From UMGS1474 sp050946775 (GTDB lineage: Bacteria > Bacillota > Clostridia > Oscillospirales > Acutalibacteraceae), in NCBI GenBank assembly GCA_050946775.1, contig JBMNVL010000038.1, positions 1-16,778 of the forward strand: DNA of 16,778 bases, in the 5' to 3' direction. How positions within the stretch are numbered: the first letter of the stretch is position 1; each line of letters opens with the position of its first letter. The notes beneath the pieces were generated by a model. It was not told the DNA's origin, made no database searches, and worked only from the letters and a program-made list of their open reading frames with translations. This document shows, in pieces, positions 1-7,600 of this stretch. Made by a program: the position numbers and the translations under genes.

Positions 1-4
1 GATT

Positions 5-31
5 CTTGGCTCTCCCAAGGGGAGAGCCAAG
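5..31. repeat. Short perfect palindrome (12-bp stem)
   Basis: A perfect 12-bp inverted repeat runs from 5-16 (CTTGGCTCTCCC) to 20-31 (GGGAGAGCCAAG) with a 3-nt loop. No T-run follows on either strand, so it does not look like an intrinsic terminator. It resembles the short palindromic intergenic repeats common in gut Clostridia. That resemblance is recollection, not a search result. Confidence 0.6.
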
Positions 32-118
32 ACGCAACCGGTGCAATCGCACAAACCCGCGGCAGGCGCAACATGTCCTATTGAGTTCGTGCTGAATAAA
101 TCGCAAAAACTTACGGTA

Positions 119-200
119 TGTCATCCTGAGCGAAGCGAAGAATCTTAAAACGCGGCATGACCGCTAAGATTCTTCGTCGCTTACGCTCCTCAGAATGACG
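119..200. repeat. Palindromic dispersed repeat, GTCATCCTGAGCGAAGCGAAG family (copy 1)
   Basis: Two arms face each other. The left arm (120-147) begins GTCATCCTGAGCGAAGCGAA. The right arm (165-199), read on the minus strand, begins GTCATTCTGAGGAGCG. The inner 12 bp (136-147 and 165-176, CGAAGAATCTTA) pair perfectly, and the outer parts pair imperfectly. A second copy of the left arm lies at 16184-16212. Nothing in the repeat is coding. The rest of 1-338 (32-118 and 201-320) shows no gene; 288-322 only has short reiterated TCTAACG/TCTACCG words before the ribosome binding site of the first gene. Confidence 0.75.
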
Positions 201-338
201 TTTCGAAAGATGGATCATATTTCATCAGCACCTACTTGAGGGAAAGGCGTACCCACCCCGCGCAATCGTGAAAGCTTCTGGCAGGCGCGTCTACCGTCTA
301 CCGCCTGATATCTAACGTCTAAAAGGAGGTCCCGGCCG

Positions 339-1634
339 ATGGCGGTCACCATACAAACCGTGCAGCCGGGCAGTCCGGCGGCGCGCAAGCATCTGCGCGG
401 CGGGATGATCCTGCACGCCATCAACGACCATGAGATCATGGACGTGCTCGACTACCGCTTTTATATGATGGAGCCAAAGCTGACGCTGGAGATCGAGGAA
501 AACGGCGCCCGGCGGCGGATCAAGCTGCGCAAAAAAGAGGACGAGGAGCTGGGCCTGGAGTTCGAGACCTACCTGATGGACAGCCAGCGCTCCTGCCGCA
601 ACAAATGCATTTTCTGCTTCATCGACCAGCTGCCGCCGGGAATGCGGCCGTCGCTGTATTTCAAGGACGACGACAGCCGGCTTTCGTTCCTTTTCGGCAA
701 CTACATCACCCTGACCAACCTGACTGAGCACGAAATCGAGCGGATCATCGCCATGCACATCAGCCCGATGCACGTGTCGGTGCATACCACCAATCCCGCA
801 CTGCGCTGCAAGATGATGGGCAACCGGTTCGCCGGGGATTGCCTGCAGATTTTGCGGCGGTTCGCCCGGGCGGGCATTCAGATCGAATGTCAGCTGGTGC
901 TTTGCCCCGGCTACAACGACGGGGAGGAGCTGCGGCGCACCATGGAGGATCTGGCGGAGCTGGCGCCGGCGGTGGACAGCGTGGCGGCGGTGCCGGTGGG
1001 TCTGACCCGCTACCGGGAGGGATTGACGCCGCTGCGCCCCTTTACCCCGGACGAATGCGCCGCCGTGGTCGACGCCATGACCGCCATGGGCGAGCGGATG
1101 CTTCAAAAAACCGGCAACCGGCTGTTTTACCCGGCGGATGAGTTTTACGTCAAATCCGGGCGGCCGCTGCCGCCGCTGGATTTTTACGGCGAATTGTCCC
1201 AGCTGGAAAACGGGGTGGGGATGATGGCGCTGCTCAAGGACGAGTTCGAGACGGCGCTTGAGGAGGAAGACCGCCCGGCGGCCGGCAGCCGGCTGCTTTT
1301 GCCCACCGGCGAGGCGATCGCGCCTTTTATGCGGGGACTGGTTGACGAGGCGGCAAAAAAATGGCATAATCTGTGTGTCACCGTCGTGCCGGTGAAAAAC
1401 GACTTTTTCGGCGGCGCCATCGACGTGACCGGGCTTTTGACCGGCACCGATCTGCTGGCGCAGTTGAAGGGAATACCCGCCGACCGGGTGCTGCTGGCCG
1501 ACGTCACCCTGCGGCACGACGGCGCCTGCTTTCTCGACGATATGACCCCCGGGGAGCTGGAGCAGGGACTGGGGATACCGCTGACCGTCGTCGGCAGCGG
1601 CGGCCGGGAACTGGTCGACGCCCTGCGGCTGTAA
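339..1634 (+). CDS. DUF512 family PDZ / radical SAM protein
   Basis: A 431-residue protein of unknown biochemical role, with the architecture of the DUF512 (TIGR03279-like) family. A PDZ-like segment covers roughly residues 1-65, including a VQPGSPAARKHLRGGMIL stretch. A radical-SAM-type cysteine motif CX3CX2C follows at C86, C90 and C93 (CRNKCIFC), predicted to hold a 4Fe-4S cluster. The DUF512 region fills the C-terminal half and ends with a VVGSGG motif. The start is the ATG at 339, preceded by AAAAGGAGGT at 321-330. The length fits the family. It lies 25 nt upstream of der, and this DUF512-der-plsY-gpsA order is one I associate with many Clostridia. That context hints at a housekeeping role, but the substrate is not known. 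No signal peptide or membrane segment is visible, so it should be cytoplasmic. Confidence 0.9.
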   Translation: MAVTIQTVQPGSPAARKHLRGGMILHAINDHEIMDVLDYRFYMMEPKLTLEIEENGARRRIKLRKKEDEELGLEFETYLMDSQRSCRNKCIFCFIDQLPPGMRPSLYFKDDDSRLSFLFGNYITLTNLTEHEIERIIAMHISPMHVSVHTTNPALRCKMMGNRFAGDCLQILRRFARAGIQIECQLVLCPGYNDGEELRRTMEDLAELAPAVDSVAAVPVGLTRYREGLTPLRPFTPDECAAVVDAMTAMGERMLQKTGNRLFYPADEFYVKSGRPLPPLDFYGELSQLENGVGMMALLKDEFETALEEEDRPAAGSRLLLPTGEAIAPFMRGLVDEAAKKWHNLCVTVVPVKNDFFGGAIDVTGLLTGTDLLAQLKGIPADRVLLADVTLRHDGACFLDDMTPGELEQGLGIPLTVVGSGGRELVDALRL

Positions 1635-1659
1635 CATTAGAAAATCGGAGGTGGGAAAG

Positions 1660-2991
1660 ATGGCCAAACCGATCGTCGCCATCGTGGGACGCCCCAACGT
1701 GGGCAAATCCACCCTTTTCAACAAATTGATCGGGCAGCGGCTGGCGATCGTCAAGGATACGCCGGGCGTCACCCGTGATCGGCTGTTCGCTCCCTGTGAG
1801 TGGTGCGGGCGTACCTTTATGTTGGCCGATACCGGGGGCATCGAGCCCCATTCGGACGATCTGATCCTCTCCCAGATGCGCCAGCAGGCGCAGCTGGCGA
1901 TCGAGCAGGCCGACGTCATCGTGCTGGTGACCGACCTGCTCTCAGGCGTTACCGCCAACGACGCCGACGTCGCCGTCATGCTGCAAAAAAGCGGCAAGCC
2001 GGTGGTGCTGGCCGTCAACAAGTGCGATCACGTGGGCGGTCTGCCGGCCGATTTTTACGAGTTTTACAACCTCGGGCTGGGCGATCCCATCGCCGTGTCC
2101 TCGGTCCACGGCCACGGCACCGGCGATCTGCTGGACGCGGTGCTGGCGCATCTGCCCGACGAGCCGGAGGAGGACGAGGAGACCGAGACCATCCGCGTGG
2201 CGGTCATCGGCAAGCCCAACGCCGGCAAATCCTCCCTGATCAACCGGATCGCCGGGGAGGAGCGGGCGATCGTCTCGCCCATCGCCGGCACCACCCGGGA
2301 CGCGGTCGATACGCCTGTTCACAACGAGTACGGCGATTTCGTTTTCATCGATACCGCCGGCCTGCGCCGCAAGAGCAAGGTGGAGGACGACGTGGAAAAA
2401 TACAGCGTCCTGCGGGCGGAAATGGCGGTGGAACGCGCCGACGTCTGCGTGATTCTGATCGACGGCGCCGAGGGCTTCACCGAGCAGGACAGCAAGGTGG
2501 CGGGCATCGCCCATCAGCAGGGCAAGGCCTGCATCATCGCCGTCAACAAATGGGACGCGGTGGAAAAAGACGACAAGACCATGGACAAGATGCGCAAGCA
2601 GCTGATGAACGATTTTTCGTTTATGGCTTACGCGCCGTTCATCTTCATCTCCGCCAAGACCGGCCAGCGGGTGGACCGGCTGTTTGAGCTGATCCAATAC
2701 GTCGCCGGACAAAACGCCATGCGCATCTCCACCGGGATGCTCAACGACGTGCTGGCGCAGGCGACGGCGCGGGTGCAGCCGCCCACCGACAAGGGGCGGC
2801 GGCTGAAAATCTACTATATGACCCAGCCCTCCACCAAGCCGCCCACCTTCGTCTGCTTCGTCAACCGGGCGGATCTGTTCCACTTTTCCTATCAGCGGTA
2901 TCTGGAAAACCAGATCCGGGAAACGTTTGGACTGGAAGGCACTCCCGTGCGGTTCATCGTGCGGGAAAAGGGCGACAAAAACGGGAAATAG
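1660..2991 (+). CDS. der: Ribosome biogenesis GTPase Der (EngA)
   Basis: A 443-residue tandem GTPase needed for 50S ribosomal subunit assembly. The first G domain has GRPNVGKS at residues 10-17, followed by DTPGVTRD, DTGG and NKCD. The second has GKPNAGKS at 184-191, followed by AGTTRD, DTAGLRR, NKWD and SAKTG. The C-terminal part (about 360-443) is the KH-like domain that contacts rRNA. Length and motif order match the family. An in-frame GTG at 1651 lies inside the GGAGGTG ribosome binding site, so the ATG at 1660, 8 nt after GGAGG, is the better start. It sits between the DUF512 gene and plsY. The plsY ribosome binding site overlaps the der stop codon, so the genes are almost certainly co-transcribed. 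Confidence 0.97.
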   Translation: MAKPIVAIVGRPNVGKSTLFNKLIGQRLAIVKDTPGVTRDRLFAPCEWCGRTFMLADTGGIEPHSDDLILSQMRQQAQLAIEQADVIVLVTDLLSGVTANDADVAVMLQKSGKPVVLAVNKCDHVGGLPADFYEFYNLGLGDPIAVSSVHGHGTGDLLDAVLAHLPDEPEEDEETETIRVAVIGKPNAGKSSLINRIAGEERAIVSPIAGTTRDAVDTPVHNEYGDFVFIDTAGLRRKSKVEDDVEKYSVLRAEMAVERADVCVILIDGAEGFTEQDSKVAGIAHQQGKACIIAVNKWDAVEKDDKTMDKMRKQLMNDFSFMAYAPFIFISAKTGQRVDRLFELIQYVAGQNAMRISTGMLNDVLAQATARVQPPTDKGRRLKIYYMTQPSTKPPTFVCFVNRADLFHFSYQRYLENQIRETFGLEGTPVRFIVREKGDKNGK

Positions 2992-3000
2992 GAGAGCGTC

Positions 3001-3741
3001 ATGGAGATTTTACAATGCAACTGGCTGCCGCTGCTGATCGGTGCGGCGATCGCCTATCTGCTGGGCAGCATCAACTTTGCCATCATCATCACCAAGCTGA
3101 TGAACCGGGGGGATATCCGGGATTACGGCAGCGGCAACGCCGGCGCCACCAATATGCTGCGCTCCCAGGGCAAGGGCGCCGCGGCGCTGACGGCGGTGGG
3201 AGATATCGCCAAGGGAATGCTGGCGGTCTTCATCGGCGGCTGGCTGGTGATGAATTTTCCCTGGGGCGTCAGTTACCCGGTCTCTTCGATCATGATTTCG
3301 CCGAGCGTCTATATGGCGCAGGTGCGGCTGGTGGGACACTATATCGCCGGGCTGTTCTGCATCCTCGGGCATATGTACCCGCTGTATTTCGGCTTTCGGG
3401 GAGGCAAGGGGGTGCTGGCCACCCTCGGCATGACTCTGATCCTCGACTGGCGGGTGGCGCTGTTCAGTCTGGGCGTGTTTATCCTCATTGTGATCTTTAC
3501 CCGGCTGGTATCGCTGGGTTCCATCATTGCCGCCGTGGTGCAGGCGATCGCCACCTTTGGCTTCCGGGCGTGGATCGACCATCAGCCTATGCCGGTGGTC
3601 ACCCTGTGCACCATTATGGCGTCCCTGATCGGGGCGCTGCTGATCGTCAAGCATATCCCCAACATCAAGCGGATCGCGGCGGGGACCGAAAGCAAGCTCG
3701 GCCAGAAGACCACCGATAAAAACGAAGGGAGCGACGGCTGA
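3001..3741 (+). CDS. plsY: Glycerol-3-phosphate acyltransferase PlsY
   Basis: An integral membrane enzyme of 246 residues. It transfers an acyl group from acyl-phosphate to the sn-1 position of glycerol 3-phosphate, giving lysophosphatidic acid, the first step of phospholipid synthesis. Family motifs are visible: the N-terminal LLGSINFA, DYGSGNAGATN at 41-51, GFRGGKGV from residue 131, and a later RLVSLGSI. Several hydrophobic helices are evident. The protein is longer than the usual ~200 residues. The extra length lies mainly in the segment around residues 80-115, between the second and third helices, and in the C-terminal tail. The start is supported by AGGAGA overlapping the der stop codon. 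It is followed directly by gpsA, which makes the glycerol 3-phosphate substrate. Confidence 0.95.
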   Translation: MEILQCNWLPLLIGAAIAYLLGSINFAIIITKLMNRGDIRDYGSGNAGATNMLRSQGKGAAALTAVGDIAKGMLAVFIGGWLVMNFPWGVSYPVSSIMISPSVYMAQVRLVGHYIAGLFCILGHMYPLYFGFRGGKGVLATLGMTLILDWRVALFSLGVFILIVIFTRLVSLGSIIAAVVQAIATFGFRAWIDHQPMPVVTLCTIMASLIGALLIVKHIPNIKRIAAGTESKLGQKTTDKNEGSDG

Positions 3742-4742
3742 TGGCGCGCATTTTCGTTGCCGGCGCCGGCGGATGGGGCACGGCGCTGGGGCTGATGACC
3801 CTGCGCTACGGGCACGAGGTCACCCTGTGGTCGCCCTTTGAAGAGGAGATCGCCGCCATCCGGCGGGATCAGGAACACAAAAAGCTGCTGCCCGGGGTGC
3901 CGGTGCCCGAAACGATGGGGCTGACCACCTCGCTGGCCGACGCGGCCGGCGCCGATCTGGTCATTTTGGCGGTGCCCTCCTTCGCGGTGGAGCAGACCGC
4001 CCGGGGGCTGGCGCCGGTGCTGGACGGGCGCACCGTGGTCGCCAACGCCGGCAAGGGACTGCAAAACGACTCTCTCAAGCGCTTTTCCGAGGTGATCGGC
4101 GAGGCGATCCCGGGGTGCCCGGTGGTGGCGCTGTCGGGACCCTCACACGCCGAGGAGGTCGCCCGGGGCATCCCCACGGCGGTGGTCAGCGCCAGCGCCG
4201 ACCGGGTCGCCGCCGAAAAGGTGCAGGGCTGGCTGATGAATCCCCGGTTTCGGGTGTACGTCAACCCCGACATCATCGGGGTGGAGCTGGGCGGCGCGCT
4301 GAAAAACGTCATCGCGCTGGCGGCGGGCATACTGGACGGGATGCGGCAAGGGGACAACACCAAAGCGGCACTGGTCACCCGGGGCCTGGCCGAAATGGCC
4401 CGCCTGGGCGCGGCCATGGGCGCGCAGGCGGATACCTTCGCCGGCCTGTCGGGACTGGGCGATCTGATGGTCACCTGCAACAGTATGCATTCCCGCAACC
4501 GCCGGGCCGGGATCCTGATCGGACAGGGCTTTTCGGCGGCGGAGGCCGTGGCGCAGGTGGGCACGGTGGAGGGCTATCTCGCCTCCGAGGCCGCCTGGCG
4601 GCTGGGCCAGCGCTACAAGGTGGAGCTGCCCATCATCGAGGAATGTTATCACATCTGCTATCAGGGGCTGGCCGCCGAGGAAGCGGTCCGCCGGCTGATG
4701 GAGCGTCCCCGCCGGTGGGAACAGGACTTCTCCTGGACGTAA
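3741..4742 (+). CDS. gpsA: NAD(P)+-dependent glycerol-3-phosphate dehydrogenase
   Basis: A 333-residue cytoplasmic enzyme that reduces dihydroxyacetone phosphate to sn-glycerol 3-phosphate with NAD(P)H. The N-terminus carries the dinucleotide-binding glycine motif GAGGWGTALG. The active-site lysine is expected at K188 in GGALKNVIALAAG. A GLSGLGDLMVTC stretch characteristic of GpsA follows. Length is normal for the family. The ATG at 3741 overlaps the plsY stop by one base (TGATG), so the two are likely translationally coupled; GGGAG just upstream serves as ribosome binding site. Supplying glycerol 3-phosphate to PlsY makes the pair a functional unit for membrane lipid synthesis. No missing key residue was seen. 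Confidence 0.97.
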   Translation: MARIFVAGAGGWGTALGLMTLRYGHEVTLWSPFEEEIAAIRRDQEHKKLLPGVPVPETMGLTTSLADAAGADLVILAVPSFAVEQTARGLAPVLDGRTVVANAGKGLQNDSLKRFSEVIGEAIPGCPVVALSGPSHAEEVARGIPTAVVSASADRVAAEKVQGWLMNPRFRVYVNPDIIGVELGGALKNVIALAAGILDGMRQGDNTKAALVTRGLAEMARLGAAMGAQADTFAGLSGLGDLMVTCNSMHSRNRRAGILIGQGFSAAEAVAQVGTVEGYLASEAAWRLGQRYKVELPIIEECYHICYQGLAAEEAVRRLMERPRRWEQDFSWT

Positions 4743-4763
4743 GCTGAAAAATCAAAGTATAAT
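4734..4763 (+). promoter_or_regulatory. Candidate sigma-70-type promoter upstream of the DUF4830-like gene
   Basis: A perfect TATAAT lies at 4758-4763, with TGGACG (4 of 6 matches to the -35 consensus) at 4734-4739 and an 18-nt spacer. The -35 falls inside the end of gpsA. It would provide extra transcription for the DUF4830-like gene and the pseudouridine synthase, which may also be read from the upstream operon. Confidence 0.4.
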
Positions 4764-4817
4764 ACGCCGCTTCTTTGCATAGGGTAAACTGAACGCAAGC
4801 GCAAAGGAGCGGTGTTT

Positions 4818-5270
4818 ATGTTCGTAGTTTCTCTGAAGATGTCCCGCCGGCAGATCCTGACGCTGATCTTCTGCGTGGCGGTGCTGGCCGCGCTGATCCT
4901 CGCCGCGGTGCGGCCGTCGGCCAAGGCGACGGCCGCCGTCCCGGGCGGCAGCGAGCAAAAGCGGGTGGCGTTTCTGCGCTCGCTGGGCTATACCGTCACG
5001 CCGCCCCACACGGCGGTGCGGGAGGTGCGGATCCCCGAGGATTTGGACGACGCCGCCCTGTCCTACAACGATCTGCAGCAGACCGCCGGGATGGATCTGA
5101 CGCCCTACCGGGGCAAACGGCTGAAATGCTGGACCTATCCCGTGGAAAACGATCCCTCCGGCCAACCGGCCGAGGCGCATTTGTACGAATACCGGGACAC
5201 CATCGTGGCCGGGGACGTCGCCGCTTTGGAAGAGGGCGGCTTTATGCGGGCTTTGACCGCGGTGGGCTGA
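4818..5270 (+). CDS. Membrane-anchored DUF4830-like protein
   Basis: A 150-residue protein that I recognise as DUF4830-like from its LRSLGYTV-type stretch and overall layout; its function is unknown. Residues about 10-32 form one hydrophobic segment after a short basic start (MSRRQ), either a signal anchor or an uncleaved signal peptide. The remaining ~115 residues should lie outside the membrane. The C-terminal half has the pattern KRLKCWTYPV...AHLYEYRDTIVAGD, typical of a small extracytoplasmic alpha/beta domain. The ATG at 4818 is 8 nt after AAAGGAG and is preferred over an in-frame GTG at 4812, which is only 2 nt away. An ATG at 4839 would also keep the membrane segment. It is 27 nt from the next gene, probably in the same transcript. 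Confidence 0.7.
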   Translation: MFVVSLKMSRRQILTLIFCVAVLAALILAAVRPSAKATAAVPGGSEQKRVAFLRSLGYTVTPPHTAVREVRIPEDLDDAALSYNDLQQTAGMDLTPYRGKRLKCWTYPVENDPSGQPAEAHLYEYRDTIVAGDVAALEEGGFMRALTAVG

Positions 5271-5297
5271 CGGTGGACCGAAAAGGACGTGAAATCC

Positions 5298-6029
5298 ATG
5301 CTCCAGCGACTGGACAAAATACTGGTGTCCCAAGGCGTCGGCAGCCGTGCCGACGCCCAGCGGCTGATCCGCCGGGGACGGTTGACGGTGGACGGCGACG
5401 TCTGCCGCGATCCCGCGCGCAAGGTCGATCCCGCCGCCGTTTGCCTGGCGGTGGACGGCAGGCCGCTGGCGTACGCCGAGCATCTGTACGTCATGCTCAA
5501 CAAGCCGGCCGGGTGTCTGTGCGTCAGCCGGGATCCCAGGCAGCCGACGGTGCTGGATCTGCTGCCCGGCGAGTGGCGCCGCCCGGGACTGTTTCCCGCC
5601 GGCCGGCTGGATAAGGATACCGTCGGGTTCACCCTGATCACCGACGACGGCGATCTCGCCCACCGGATGCTGTCGCCCCGTCACCACGTGGTGAAAACCT
5701 ACCGCGCCCGGCTGGACGCGCCGCCGACCGGGGAGATGATCGCCGCTTTTGCAAATGGCTTACGTTTGGACGGCGAAACGCGGTGCTTGTCGGCAAAATG
5801 TCAAATTCTGTCCGACGACGACCCCACGATGGTGGAAATCCGGATCGCCGAGGGGAAATACCACCAGATAAAGCGTATGTGTGCCGCCTTTGACCGCAAG
5901 GTATTGTGGTTGCAGCGAACGGCGATCGGCGGTTTGAAGCTCGATTCAACGCTGAAGGAAGGGGAATCCCGTCGACTTCAGGAGGCGGAAATCGCGCGGA
6001 TATGGGAAAAACGTGGAGAAAATTTGTGA
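5298..6029 (+). CDS. RsuA-family rRNA pseudouridine synthase
   Basis: A 243-residue enzyme expected to isomerise a uridine in ribosomal RNA; 16S U516 is the classical RsuA target. An S4 RNA-binding domain covers about residues 1-60 (LDKILVSQGVGSRADAQRLI). The catalytic domain has LNKPAG, then GRLDKDTVGFTLITDDG with the catalytic aspartate at D105, and ends with EGKYHQIKRM and a GGLKLD stretch typical of RsuA. RluB/RluE-type specificity cannot be excluded. The usual GRLDKDTEGL reads DTVGF here, a minor variation. The ATG at 5298, 10 nt after AAAAGGA, is chosen over the GTG at 5289, which almost touches the ribosome binding site. The last ~250 bases are noticeably richer in A and T than the preceding genes. 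Confidence 0.9.
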   Translation: MLQRLDKILVSQGVGSRADAQRLIRRGRLTVDGDVCRDPARKVDPAAVCLAVDGRPLAYAEHLYVMLNKPAGCLCVSRDPRQPTVLDLLPGEWRRPGLFPAGRLDKDTVGFTLITDDGDLAHRMLSPRHHVVKTYRARLDAPPTGEMIAAFANGLRLDGETRCLSAKCQILSDDDPTMVEIRIAEGKYHQIKRMCAAFDRKVLWLQRTAIGGLKLDSTLKEGESRRLQEAEIARIWEKRGENL

Positions 6030-6087
6030 ATGTTGCCATTATCTAAAATTCCTAAAAGAATGGAAAAAAGTTTGTTCATAAAGGGTA

Positions 6088-6116
6088 TGGTCAAACGTCG
6101 AAAAAAATGGTATAGT
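6088..6116 (+). promoter_or_regulatory. Promoter of the sugar-ABC ATPase gene
   Basis: TATAGT at 6111-6116 is preceded directly by TGG, an extended -10. TGGTCA at 6088-6093 (4 of 6 -35 matches) stands 17 nt upstream. The AT-rich gap 6030-6178 shows no obvious terminator for the upstream operon. The predicted leader is about 55 nt. Confidence 0.55.
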
Positions 6117-6178
6117 ATGCTAAGACCAAAATAGGGATGGTTTATCCATGGTCTGTTAATAACTGGGAGGTACTATTC

Positions 6179-7321
6179 ATGGCAAGTGTGTCGCTGAAAA
6201 GCATTTACAAGAAATATCCCGGCGGTGTGACCGCGGTCTCCGATTTCAATCTGGAGATAAAGGATAAAGAATTCATCATCCTGGTCGGCCCGTCCGGCTG
6301 CGGCAAATCCACCACCCTGCGGATGATCGCCGGTCTGGAGGAGATCTCCGACGGCGAGCTGTACATCGGCGACAAGCTGGTCAACGATGTCGCTCCCAAG
6401 GACCGCGATATCGCCATGGTGTTCCAGAACTACGCGCTGTATCCGCATATGACGGTGTTCGAGAACATGGCCTTCGGCCTGAAGCTGCGCAAGGTCGCCA
6501 AGGACGAGATCAAGCGCCGGGTGGAAGAGGCCGCCCGCATCCTCGATATCGCCCACCTGCTGGACCGCAAGCCCAAGGCGCTGTCCGGCGGTCAGCGTCA
6601 GCGTGTGGCGCTGGGCCGCGCCATCGTGCGCGAGCCCAAAGTCTTCCTGCTGGACGAGCCGCTGTCCAACCTGGACGCCAAGCTGCGCGCCCAGATGCGC
6701 ACCGAGCTGTCCAAGCTGCACCAGAAGCTGGGCACCACCTTTATCTACGTTACCCACGACCAGACCGAGGCTATGACCATGGGCGACCGTATCGTCGTTA
6801 TGAAGGACGGCTTCATCCAGCAGGTCGACAGCCCTCAAAATCTGTATTCCTATCCCTGCAACACCTTCGTCGCCGGCTTTATCGGCAGCCCGCAGATGAA
6901 CTTCGTCGACTGCAAGCTGATCAAGAAGGACGGCGTGTTCTGCGTCGAGTTCGGGTCGGAGGATACCAAGACCAAACGCGGCGTCAAATATCAGATTCCG
7001 CTGCCGGAGTATAAAAACGAGAAGAACGTGCTGGACGAGTACGTCGACAAAGAGGTGCTGATGGGCATCCGTCCCGAGGACGTACACGACGAGCCCCGGT
7101 ATCTGGAGAAATTTGCCGACGCCAAGATCAACGCCGACGTGGAAGTTACCGAGATGATGGGCGCCGAGACCTTCCTGTATCTGGTGGTCGAGGGGATCAG
7201 CCTGACCGCCCGCGTCGAGCCCACCTCCACCGCCCGTCCCGGCGATACCATCGAGATCGTGCTGGACAGCGACCGCATCCATCTCTTCGACAAGGAGACC
7301 GAGCAGGCCATCTGCCATTGA
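6179..7321 (+). CDS. Multiple-sugar ABC importer ATPase (MsmX/UgpC type)
   Basis: A 380-residue cytoplasmic ATPase of the CUT1 carbohydrate importers. The nucleotide-binding domain has Walker A GPSGCGKST at 37-45, signature LSGGQRQRV at 135-143, Walker B VFLLDEPLSNLD from 155, and the H-loop THDQTEAMTMGD. The C-terminal ~130 residues are the TOBE-type regulatory region, with a GIRPEDV motif. Start: the ATG at 6179 follows GGGAGG with normal spacing, and an upstream in-frame ATG at 6137 has no comparable site. No permease or binding-protein gene adjoins it. Like MsmX in Bacillus, it may serve several importers encoded elsewhere; that is inferred from its isolation. It has its own promoter and terminator. 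The next gene is a PucR/CdaR-type regulator, a possible functional partner. Confidence 0.92.
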   Translation: MASVSLKSIYKKYPGGVTAVSDFNLEIKDKEFIILVGPSGCGKSTTLRMIAGLEEISDGELYIGDKLVNDVAPKDRDIAMVFQNYALYPHMTVFENMAFGLKLRKVAKDEIKRRVEEAARILDIAHLLDRKPKALSGGQRQRVALGRAIVREPKVFLLDEPLSNLDAKLRAQMRTELSKLHQKLGTTFIYVTHDQTEAMTMGDRIVVMKDGFIQQVDSPQNLYSYPCNTFVAGFIGSPQMNFVDCKLIKKDGVFCVEFGSEDTKTKRGVKYQIPLPEYKNEKNVLDEYVDKEVLMGIRPEDVHDEPRYLEKFADAKINADVEVTEMMGAETFLYLVVEGISLTARVEPTSTARPGDTIEIVLDSDRIHLFDKETEQAICH

Positions 7322-7346
7322 TCGCGGTCGATCGATCACGCTTCGC

Positions 7347-7373
7347 AAAAGCCGCCCTTCGGGGCGGCTTTTT
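7347..7373 (+). terminator. Intrinsic terminator after the sugar-ABC ATPase
   Basis: The 7-bp GC stem GCCGCCC/GGGCGGC with a TTCG tetraloop spans 7351-7368. It is preceded by AAAA and followed by TTTTT, 25 nt after the stop codon. The matching A-tract could allow function on both strands. Confidence 0.9.
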
Positions 7374-7470
7374 CATGCCCGAGTCGCATAGGATTCGCGG
7401 CAAATTTGTAATAAAAATGTAAAATTTGGTTATTTTCAACGAGAAATGCCCACTTTTTTCGTCTTAATAC

Positions 7471-7499
7471 TTGCAAAAGTTTTCTCAATTGTGTACAAT
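7471..7499 (+). promoter_or_regulatory. Promoter of the PucR/CdaR-type regulator gene
   Basis: TTGCAA (7471-7476) and TACAAT (7494-7499) are separated by 17 nt in an AT-rich stretch. A small inverted repeat TGTAC-N4-GTACA (7492-7505) overlaps the -10 and the likely start point, a possible operator. A GACCCG/CGGGTC hairpin (7522-7539) lies in the ~95-nt leader. Confidence 0.6.
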
Positions 7500-7600
7500 G
7501 GTACAAGGATTTCCCGATCGTGACCCGGTCATGCGGGTCGGGAGCGGCGCGGCCGTTCCGCAAACAGAACCGGAATCTTGCCGAAAGAAGGGGTTAGGAT

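Noticed and set aside
119..200. CRISPR array or intrinsic terminator
   Set aside because: There is only one pair of inverted arms, no regularly spaced direct repeats, and no T-run after the stem.
312..2021. A 569-codon open frame on the minus strand
   Set aside because: It lies opposite the DUF512 gene and der, which have clear motifs and ribosome binding sites. The translation is low-complexity and His/Arg/Gln-rich, as expected for the antisense of GC-rich genes.
6173..7348. A 391-codon minus-strand open frame opposite the sugar-ABC ATPase
   Set aside because: Antisense shadow of a gene with full ABC motifs. It has no recognisable domain and runs through the promoter-proximal end of that gene.
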